NCBI GenBank assembly: GCA_001598975.1
Contig: BBXU01002463.1
Coordinates: forward strand, 1-14,558
DNA from: Parachlorella kessleri
Taxonomy: Eukaryota > Chlorophyta > Trebouxiophyceae > Chlorellales > Chlorellaceae
Reading direction: 5' to 3'
DNA: 14,558 bases
Part shown: piece after piece, positions 8,401-14,558 of the stretch
How positions within the stretch are numbered: position 1 is the first letter of the stretch
Layout of the letters: each line of letters begins with the position of its first letter
The notes under the pieces: generated by a model
The model's database searches: none
What the model saw: only the letters and a program-made list of their open reading frames with translations
Told to the model about the DNA's origin: nothing
Position numbers and translations under genes: made by a program

Positions 8401-10717
8401 CGTACACCATCCGGCAGCTCCAAGTCGAGGCAGAGGGACCCTTCCTCTCTGTGGCACATCGCTCCCTGCAAGACCGACATGTACAGACGCAGTACTGCGA
8501 GTTATGGCTGCGCAACGTTGTGGGAGAGTCAGTCGACTGCAGCCAGGGAGCCATTGCCTCTGGGGCTTGTCTCATGGATCTTACAGAGGAATCTATGCAG
8601 ACAGCAGCTGCGCTGGACACCCAGCTGCAATTACAGCAAGCGGCGGCCATTTGGTCACTGGCAGAAACTCAGCGTTCCATACAAGACATCTATCGCCACA
8701 AGGCAGTGCAGGACATCATTGTAGCACGCGGTTTGCAGCCCTTCACGCCGCTGCCAGCCTTTTTGGAGGGCTTCTTCCGGCTGCAGTATGGAGCTGCCAG
8801 TGAGGTGGGCATCCAGCGCATGGACCAGTTGGCAGCCAGCGTGCGATGCCATGCTGTCAGTGACAGAGAGGTAGCCATGTTTGGCCTGGCAGCTGGTTTG
8901 TTGAAGGAGGAAGAGCTGGCAGCAGTCAACCCTTCTTGGAGTCTGCCTTATGAGGACACTCCAGCAACTCTAGCAGCGGCGAACGCGTGCCCGCCGCCGG
9001 TGTATGTCGATCAGGATACGGCCCAACAGCGGTTGAGCGCTTCAGCACGAGGTACGGCAGCCCCCAAGGTGCCACAGGTGCTGTATAACAGCTGGCGGCA
9101 AAGCAGGGCCCAGGTGAGGGATGCAGTAGGCGCCTCGCTCCAAAATTTCCAGCACTCCAGCTGGTACGCGGCCTACCTTGCCTCGGCAGCACGGCAGCTG
9201 CTGCCTGCGCCCAACCCAATGCTGACGCTGGACGGGGTTCCAGTATGTGCGGAGGTGCGGGGGCTGCTGCTGTCCACACCAGGCGTGCCAGACTTGCTGG
9301 ACTGGGTGATGGCTGGGGGCGTGGCCGCCTGCCTAAGGGGAGCGGAGCTGGGGATCCCTGTGGCTGAGAATCAATTGCCACAGCTGTACCTGATGGCCGT
9401 GGATGCCTGCCGGCTGCTGGGCCTGGCTCCCACGCCCCGCATTTACGTCAAGAACTCCACCGAGGCAGCCGCCTACTACCTGCAAGTACCTGCAACGCCA
9501 GGGGCGTTCCATGGGCTGCATGGTGCACTGGCAGAGCAGGCAGCACCTGCTGGCAGCAGGCTTGGTACGCCTCTTCTAACAGCAGCGGCAGCAGCAGAGC
9601 CATCAGTTGTTGAGTGGGACTGCCTTCTGGTGCTGACGAGTGCGCTGGTGGACCTGCTGGAGCCTCTTGAGCTCCAGGCAGTGGTTGGAGGGTGCCTAGG
9701 CTTCCATGCGGCCGCTACCGTCCCCACCTCTGCTGCTGGGGCCAGGGGAGCAAGTGGAGGTGCAGCAGCAGTGGCCTCCATGCGCGGAAGGGGCAGCAGC
9801 GGCAGAGGCAGGAGCAGTGGGCAAGAAGCGGAGCAGCAGGGGGTGCTTTGTCGCAGCCTGGGCGCCATGCACACGCTGGGCGCATTATGTGCGCTTTGCC
9901 CTGAGGAGCTGAGCCACCGACTGCCGCCTGGACTGGCACCTCTGTTTGCCACTCGCATCCAGCCGGCAATGCTGCGAGGCTTGCGCTACCTGACCCTGTA
10001 TGCAGACAGGTGGGCAGGATTTCATGCGGTTTCCAGTTCATGCTCTCTGGTGCTTGGAGTTGCAGTTCTCCATTGGACATCTGGGAAGTTTTCCTGTTGC
10101 CTGCTGGAGGGAGTGTGAAGCCCAGCCCTGATACCTTTTTTGACGTCTACACAACTTGAGTCCCACCCAAAGCCGATTTTGGTGATGCTGATGCAGGTTC
10201 AGCCTGGCAGTTGCCGGGGACGTGCGAATCGTTACTTCTGCCCTTGTCAAGCTGGCCTCAGGGTCCGCCGTCCTCAGGGATGAGCTCAATCTCGATGCAG
10301 TGCTCCAGCAGGTATGTTCATGCATGATGGCAAACACCACGACGGGGGAGGGGGTAGGGGGGGGGGGGGGAGGGGATGTGAACTTGGGACTGTACTTGCA
10401 GCTGTTGGCTTATGCATCATCCTCCCTTGGCTTTTACTGCCCTTAACACGCCATGGGCAGCATCCTTCTGCCTCGTAAATTGCCAATGCAAGCCTGACAG
10501 CGCTTATTCTATTACCATATCTCTTTCCACAGCAAGTTGTGGAAATCCAGCATTTGTGATTCCCTTCCAGGCCCAGGCCCTGGAACTTGCTACAGAGGCG
10601 AAGCTACCAGCGCTTTTGAGCAGGGAGGAGGGCAGTACAGTACAGGCGGGCAGCAGCAGTTTGACAATGCTACGGGTATGGCAGCTCCTGCACGATGTAG
10701 CCAAGGACAAAAAATGA
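2429..10717 (+). CDS. Large coiled-coil protein with C-terminal M48-like pseudopeptidase domain
   Basis: I reconstruct 19 exons: 2429-2599, 2679-2852, 2945-3227, 3398-3531, 3678-3784, 3955-4122, 4339-4432, 4602-4742, 4988-5124, 5286-5469, 5731-5835, 6027-6206, 6429-6557, 6752-6825, 7011-7869, 8012-8173, 8319-10009, 10197-10311 and 10571-10717 (TGA stop 10715-10717). The total is 5055 nt, about 1684 residues, and every junction keeps phase. Residues 1-57 are Ser/Gly/Arg-rich and 88-108 Ala-rich. Residues 116-800 are mostly Gln/Glu/Ala/Leu heptads (coiled coil), and 905-955 a Ser/Ala/Pro-Gly linker. Residues 981-1070 are coiled coil again, and 1145-1225 a helical module. About 1330-1660 resembles M48 peptidases. 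Cues there are RIYVKNSTEAAAYYLQVP, LVLTSALVDLLEPLELQAVV, then ADR followed by a helix with LVKLASGS and DELNLDAVLQQA. The zinc motif is lost. The helical part suggests a scaffold, possibly cytoskeletal or ciliary (inference only). Uncertain points: start (2429 or 2354), upstream non-coding exons, and acceptor 8318 versus 8285. Confidence 0.85.
2853..2944 (+). other. GC-AG intron 1 of the coiled-coil gene
   Basis: The upstream exon is in frame to CAG at 2850-2852 and is followed by GCACGT. The downstream exon begins after TGCTGCAG at 2944 in phase 0. No GT between 2853 and 2940 gives a phase-0 junction, and reading through meets a stop at 2946-2948. The GC donor is therefore the best solution. 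Confidence 0.75.
5470..5730 (+). other. GC-AG intron 2 of the coiled-coil gene
   Basis: The donor is CAG followed by GCAAGC, close to the known GC-donor consensus. The acceptor is CTTCCAG ending at 5730. Both flanking exons are phase 0 here. The nearest GT (5504) would be phase 1, out of register with the next exon. Read-through stops at 5512-5514. Confidence 0.8.
6558..6751 (+). other. GC-AG intron 3 of the coiled-coil gene, with an internal 23-bp tandem repeat
   Basis: The donor is CAG followed by GCGAGT and the acceptor TCTGCAG ends at 6751. A GT four bases downstream (6562) would be phase 1 and gives a stop codon four codons into the next exon. The GC donor gives an open phase-0 junction. 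Confidence 0.8.
6578..6623 (+). repeat. Perfect 23-bp tandem duplication inside an intron
   Basis: A 23-bp unit beginning ggaaaagcaccctgtg occurs at 6578-6600 and again, identical, at 6601-6623. It starts 20 bp after a GC donor and lies wholly in the intron. Confidence 0.95.
9217..10717 (+). other. M48-peptidase-like domain with degenerate active site (about residues 1330-1684)
   Basis: The C-terminal exons follow the order of plant and cyanobacterial M48-type proteins. A helix lies before a strand with RIYV and a Tyr/Leu-rich segment. A strand ends in VLTS, followed by the LLEPLELQAVV helix where HExxH should begin. Here that position reads GCLGF at about 1492-1496 (bases 9690-9704), followed by a lone His. 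A Gly/Ala/Ser/Arg-rich insert of about 45 residues follows (bases 9719-9850). The downstream glutamate ligand, normally five residues before the conserved Asp-Arg, aligns with Thr about 1593. The Asp-Arg pair and the following LVKLASG helix remain. The call rests on remembered family patterns; zinc binding and proteolysis by the standard mechanism look impossible. Confidence 0.7.
10357..10370 (+). repeat. G14 homopolymer in a G-rich intron stretch
   Basis: Fourteen consecutive G lie within a longer G-rich block (about 10344-10375) with several further runs of four or more G. This is in intron 10312-10570 of the coiled-coil gene. It could form a G-quadruplex in the transcript and is also a likely place for sequencing length error. 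Confidence 0.9.
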
Positions 10718-10837
10718 CTTCCTTAACTTTTGTGGCCCTTACATGGGCCTGCAGACAATCCATTTGATGTTGTCAGATTGCAGTGTGCTTGTGTAGAATT
10801 CAGAAATCAGTCATTGTCAGTTTGCGCTGGCCTAGCC

Positions 10838-10842
10838 TTACA
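10838..10842 (-). terminator. Candidate TGTAA poly(A)-type signal of SmD1
   Basis: TTACA on the plus strand reads TGTAA on the minus strand, about 360 bp after the SmD1 stop. No nearer minus-strand copy was found between 10842 and 11200. If used, the SmD1 transcript would overlap the 3' end of the convergent gene. Confidence 0.3.
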
Positions 10843-10866
10843 AAACGGGTGATGCAGCATGTTGTA

Positions 10867-10871
10867 TGTAA
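10867..10871 (+). terminator. TGTAA poly(A)-type signal of the coiled-coil gene
   Basis: TGTAA lies 150 bp after the stop codon at 10717. In chlorophyte green algae TGTAA is the usual polyadenylation element, placed shortly before the cleavage site. A second plus-strand TGTAA occurs at 11078-11082. Confidence 0.5.
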
Positions 10872-11199
10872 GCCTTCGGGACATTCCACTGTGTTGTGCA
10901 AGAAGAGTCGAAACGTTGGAAATAACCAAACTACCCAGCAGACCACAATAACCGAGCAGACAAGGAAAGATGTAGTCTGCGCTAGGCACTACCCACGCTC
11001 AAATCATACGGGCAGTCAAGAACAGCAACACGCGAGTGGTTGAAGTAAAGTGGCGGGTACATGCGCCACAATACCTCTGTAACAAGCCGCATCATCAACC
11101 ACCAGTGCAGCATACTCCCTAGAACACTGATTGCAAAGAAACCGGAACAGCCTGCCTGCCAGCTTGGCACGCAGACCAACGGTGCTTGACAAGGAAAAT

Positions 11200-11893
11200 T
11201 TAACCCCTGCCCCTGCCGCGCCCCCTGCCCCGCCCGCGGCCGCGCCCACGCCCCACACGCTCTGGCCGCTTGGGCCTGACCTTAGGCTGGTCCAGGTCAA
11301 CTAGGAGAGTATCCAAGTTGAGTGAGTCGGGCAGGATGTAGTACCGGATGTTGTTGCCGCGGATGGACATTTGGTTCACATTTATGGGGTTTTTACCCTT
11401 GGGGACCAGCTTTACTGTCTTGAGGTGTGTGTTCATGGCCACATCTACACCTGCAAGAAGCCAAGGCAGATGGTGAGGTGTGTCTGTAGTTGGGGACGCT
11501 ATGCCTTTGCAGCGACGAACGTGCTACTGGTGAAGTATTTGCTGCCTCGCTCCCGCGAGCTGCAAGCCGCTGAAACCTCAACGGAACTGGAACGGGCGCA
11601 AGCATACCCCAGCTCATGCACAGGAACCAGCCTTGCCGCTAGCCTGATGCTGCTACATCCTGTTAACCATACCGGCCCCCACACCTGTGATTGTGCCAGA
11701 CACCACCGTTCCGTTCTTCAATTCTATTTGCACCTTCTCATTTGCAAGCTTCATAAGAAACCTGCAGAAGCGCGCAGGGAGAAGGGGCAGGATGGCAGTG
11801 CTGCCAAGCCGTCCATCGTGGCAAACCTCCGATGCGCTGCAGATCATACACAGCTGCAAAATACATCGTGGCGTACCTTACTAGTTTCACCAT
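11200..11893 (-). CDS. SMD1: Small nuclear ribonucleoprotein SmD1
   Basis: This is a complete gene on the minus strand with exons 11893-11877 (17 nt), 11761-11685 (77 nt) and 11450-11200 (251 nt, TAA stop). They total 345 nt, or 114 residues. Introns are GT-AG and the phases agree (2, then 1). The protein opens [20 protein letters not shown] and continues with [20 protein letters not shown] (Sm1 motif). The Sm2 motif follows, with [16 protein letters not shown], then LDTLLVD. The basic C-terminal tail ends in alternating Arg-Gly repeats. SmD1 is part of the seven-member Sm ring assembled on U1, U2, U4 and U5 snRNAs in the spliceosome. In other eukaryotes its RG tail is arginine-methylated before assembly by the SMN complex. 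Length and tail match the family; a Val after the initiator Met is a small difference from the usual MKLVR start. The start codon has A at -3 and G at +4. It is convergent with the coiled-coil gene and divergent from the DUF155 gene. Confidence 0.97.
11203..11247 (-). repeat. RG-dipeptide-coding repeat at the SmD1 C-terminus
   Basis: On the minus strand this stretch codes for alternating Gly-Arg residues up to the TAA stop at 11202-11200. Mixed CGC, CGG and AGG arginine codons keep it from being a pure simple repeat. RG tails are the expected methylation targets of SmD1. Confidence 0.9.
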
Positions 11894-12149
11894 TGTTGCG
11901 TGCCGGTGCACTGCCAGTCAGTGTACCAAGGCACTGAGACTCGGTGCACCGTACTAGTTGGAAGGCCCCTGGAAAGCTGTTAAACCTTCAGTAGCTTGGC
12001 TTGGGCATGTGGTGGCGCAGGGATGCGCTTGGAAAATTTCCCCGGGGCGCGAGGTGATATGAATTTAGCGCTGGCTGCACCTGATGGCACGATCACTCAA
12101 TAGATTGGCCTGAAGGCCAGAGAGAGAGGCGAGGTACAGTGGCGGTACA
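11894..12149. promoter_or_regulatory. Divergent promoter region between SmD1 and the DUF155 gene
   Basis: About 256 bp separate the SmD1 start codon (11893, minus) from the first possible start of the DUF155 gene (12150, plus). No further open frame of note lies here. It contains a 6-bp inverted repeat, TGGCCT at 12106-12111 and AGGCCA at 12114-12119, with a 2-bp spacer. It also has two direct copies of cggtgcac. No convincing TATA box was recognised. Confidence 0.6.
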
Positions 12150-14544
12150 ATGTTGCGCTCTCATGACTCACAGGTCATTTCTTATCAGAGGACCTACTTA
12201 ATCGTTGAATTCTCTTTGGGATGCAGGCAGTCCGACTCGATCTTTGCAGGTTCTGTTGCGGGTGTCATTGCAAACCCTCCTGAGATCAAAGCCCTCTTCA
12301 GGGTTACCCAGCATGAGCAGCGTAGGCAGCTTGATAGAGGAAATAGCAGACCCCTCCTACCACCGCAGCAGGTCCGTGCCTACGTTACGAGAGCTTGCTG
12401 AGACCAAGGTAAGTGCCTAGGCAGACTCCTCTTTGCTGGCAGCACGCCCTCTTGCCCAGTCATACCGTGTCTCACAAGTTTGGTCGTCTGGAGACAAAGT
12501 ATACCCTTGACACAATTGCCTCTTGCCTGCTCTGCAGCGGCAAGCCACCATCCCACTTAATACTGGCCGCACTCTTGGGCGCCACGTGTCCCTAGGGCCA
12601 GGCTGGGATTTCAACCGGCCTCACAGCCCCACCCGTACACCTCCCACCCATGAGGAGATCCCAGAGGTGCGGTGCAGGACCCTCGCACCGGAAACAATTC
12701 ACTGGCTGTCTGGTGGTGGGCTCCTGCCTGAGCTAAGAGCGGCTGTCCTGGGGTACTTACCTTGACTGGGGTTCAGGGGGGTTTGGGGGAGTCGAGGGTC
12801 ATGCCGCCTCTGCTCAGAAGGCTGCCAGTGTGCGTGTTTAGTCGCTCGGCATGAGCTACTCGGATGCTTCTCAGCGTGTGGTGCTGATTGTTTGGCCTCG
12901 CCAGGGTTGGGCAGGGGATAAACAGCTGCAGGCCGGCCATGGGGCATGCTTGCGCACATGACGACCCTCACCTCACGGCCCTTAGCGCTCCCCGCTTCGA
13001 AGGCCCTGCTGCGAGGGAGACCTCACAGTTCAGGTCACAGATCGTGGCTTACGCCTCACCTTACCAGTAAAGGTGGCAGGTAGTCCGAACGAACAGAGGG
13101 GTGAGGTGCGAACTGTATTGACAGCGCTGGATCCATGTCCCCTTGGCTGCTGTAGGCGGTACCTCTGCAGTACCAGGGCCCGGGCCTCCAGGAGCGGGTG
13201 CGCTGCTACTGCGTCGCCGCCTCCTTTGACCGCTTCCAGCTACAGGAGGAGATTCTGCGGCGCACAAATTCCGTGCAGGCCTTCCCGGAGGTACGTTCCT
13301 GTACCTATTATGCACATGGGTATATGCCTGGGAGTATATCCGGGTCAGTATATGCATACCTGGTGTGTTTGGCACAAGCAGCAGCCCTGGGGTCGAGGCA
13401 GGAGTGCGCCACGCGTGTGTGCAGCAAGCGGCAGTCGAGGAAGGCCGGAAGGGGCCTTGCTCAAGGGCTGGCTGATGGTTGTTTCTCATTGTTGGCAGGG
13501 CCCCCGGCCTGGTAGCAGTTATTGTACTCCCATGGCATATGCCCGTGCCAAGACAATGCCGGGTGAATGCACACTGTATTCCCCCCCTACAGCGGTGCCG
13601 TTGCCTGGCATCTGAAGGCCACCGCGGGTTGATGCAGCATGGCCTACAGCACTGATAGATGCTTGCAGCATGTCCTGGAGGGACGTACCCCCTCCTTGCT
13701 AGTGCGTGTGGTATACCTGCCGCTGCCCGCAGGTGCTGTGCAGCGGCTACCAGCGAGTGGGGATGCAGACGCAGGGCACGATATTCTACTTTGACTTTGG
13801 CTGCGTGGTGTTCTGGGGCCTGGACGCGGTGGTGGAGAGGTGAGGCAGCGGGTGGCAGGCAGGCAGCCTCGCGAGGCAGGCGGCCTCCTGCTGGGAGCGC
13901 TTTGCGTACAAGCTGCCTTGGTGGTTAGTGGCTGGCACAAGTGGACGTTGTGGGGGATGTCGAGTCGGTAGATAGTCTTTCGACATGCTGGGCATGCACA
14001 GCCCGCTGAGCGATAGGAGCGTGCCGCTGGCTGTCTCCTTCCTGTGGGTCACCCCAGGGCAAGGGCCACCCCATTCCTTGCCAAAAGCGTTTGTGAGGTG
14101 TGGTCCTTGTAGGCACGTGCTGCGAGAAATCGTGGCACCCTGCATGCAGCAGCCGCTGCCGGCGCCGCGGATAGAAAAAGACAGGCTGAGCGTGCAGGTG
14201 GGCAAGAAGGGGTACCCGCCTTGGCTGGTGTGCTGTGGAGAGCCCCCCAAGCTGAACATATCTGAATTGCGAACTGATGCATATGTTCTAGGGTAATTCC
14301 AGCCACACTACTGGCCCACAATGTGGCTGGCATCAGCCAGACTATGGTGTCTCGCTCAGCCTGAGTTCAATGCAAGCCGAGGCGTGCAGCGGGTGGTTTG
14401 TTTTTTTGGGGGGGGGGGGGGGGTCCTCCGTGCCCGCACCTCATGGGGCTGCTGGGTAAGCTACTGCTGGTTGGCTGTACTGATGCAGTACACAACCAAC
14501 CCGCGGCACTACATCTCCGATGACTCACTGGCGCTGCACTACAG
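12150..14544 (+). CDS. DUF155 (RMD1/RMND1/Sif family) protein, 3' partial
   Basis: Exons with consistent phases are (start)-12408, 12538-12666, 13156-13290, 13733-13839, 14113-14197 and 14489-14544, then a GTGAGT donor at 14545 beyond which the gene leaves the window. The start is unresolved. One choice is ATG 12150 with a small exon 12150-12173 spliced to 12250; the other is ATG 12313, giving MSSVGSLIEEIADPSYHRSR. The first 90 residues are Ser/Arg/Pro/Thr-rich. The DUF155 domain begins at QERVRCYCVAASFDRFQLQE. It continues through the strand GTIFYFDFGCVVFWGL, the helix after HVLREIV, and a segment with YISDDSLALHY. Those match the family pattern of RxxAYCxA, then a hydrophobic FxxGxxVFWG, then an Asp-Asp before the later half. 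Family members include yeast RMD1/RMD8, human RMND1 and plant RRG, several of them organellar membrane proteins. The C-terminal half, usually with a membrane anchor, is not in view. A further exon inside 12667-13155 cannot be excluded. Confidence 0.87.
12667..13155 (+). other. Intron of the DUF155 gene, 489 bp
   Basis: The donor is GAG followed by GTGCGG; the acceptor is GCTGTAG ending at 13155. Both sides are phase 0. Reading through the donor stays open until TGA near 12763. No domain-like protein appears in the extension, and nothing else is recognised in the interval. Confidence 0.7.
13291..13732 (+). other. Intron of the DUF155 gene, 442 bp
   Basis: The donor is GAG followed by GTACGT; the acceptor is GCCCGCAG ending at 13732, phase 0. 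It contains several tatatgc-like words at 13320-13360 and otherwise nothing recognisable. Confidence 0.8.
14408..14423 (+). repeat. G16 homopolymer preceded by T7 in an intron
   Basis: Sixteen G follow directly after seven T (14401-14407) within intron 14198-14488 of the DUF155 gene. The length is prone to sequencing error, and the run can form a G-quadruplex. Confidence 0.9.
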
Positions 14545-14558
14545 GTGAGTGTGTGATG

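Larger units (their letters stand above)
10718..11199. other. Shared 3' region of two convergent genes
   Basis: These 482 bp separate the stop of the plus-strand coiled-coil gene (10717) from the stop of the minus-strand SmD1 gene (11200). They should hold both 3' UTRs. Small open frames here show no protein-like features. Confidence 0.8.

Noticed and set aside
9476..9958. Minus-strand open frames of 160 and 151 codons (also 8926-9381)
   Set aside because: They are antisense shadows of the long GC-rich exon 8319-10009, with Pro/Ala/Ser/Arg-biased composition.
11371..11937. Plus-strand open frame of 188 codons
   Set aside because: It lies opposite the SmD1 exons, which have a clear family match; its translation shows no domain.
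12667..12765. Extension of the DUF155 exon to the TGA near 12763
   Set aside because: It would end the protein before its domain; splicing at 12666 keeps phase with the DUF155 exon at 13156.
13061..13489. Minus-strand frame of 142 codons
   Set aside because: It overlaps the DUF155 exon and intron and looks like an antisense shadow.

Overview
The window looks like nuclear DNA of a green alga (chlorophyte). Genes are GC-rich in their exons and cut by many short introns of roughly 75-490 bp. Nearly all introns end in a TGCAG or CTGCAG acceptor, and a TGTAA poly(A)-type element follows a stop codon. One gene, the spliceosomal protein SmD1, is unmistakably eukaryotic. There is no bacterial operon structure, no CRISPR array and no recognisable mobile element. 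The species cannot be fixed from the sequence alone.

Layout. (1) Positions 1-1815, plus strand: the 3' part of a gene for a CS-domain (p23/NudC-type) protein. It is preceded by a three-copy tandem repeat of an intron/exon unit. (2) Positions 2429-10717, plus strand: one long gene reconstructed as 19 exons with consistent reading phases, encoding about 1684 residues. It has a Ser/Ala-rich N-terminus, about 600 residues of coiled coil, a low-complexity linker, a helical module and a C-terminal domain related to M48 metallopeptidases. In that domain the zinc/catalytic motif is destroyed. (3) Positions 11893-11200, minus strand: a complete three-exon SmD1 gene whose first coding exon is only 17 nt. 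(4) From about 12150 to the window end, plus strand: the 5' part of a DUF155 (RMD1/RMND1/Sif2-3 family) gene, running off the right edge.

Genes 2 and 3 converge and may have overlapping 3' ends. Genes 3 and 4 diverge from a promoter region of about 260-420 bp. The genes do not form a shared pathway; this is ordinary eukaryotic gene order.

The most interesting item is the coiled-coil / M48 pseudopeptidase fusion. It also carries three GC-AG introns forced by the reading frame. Second is the CS-domain exon triplication, where the middle copy has lost both of its splice sites.
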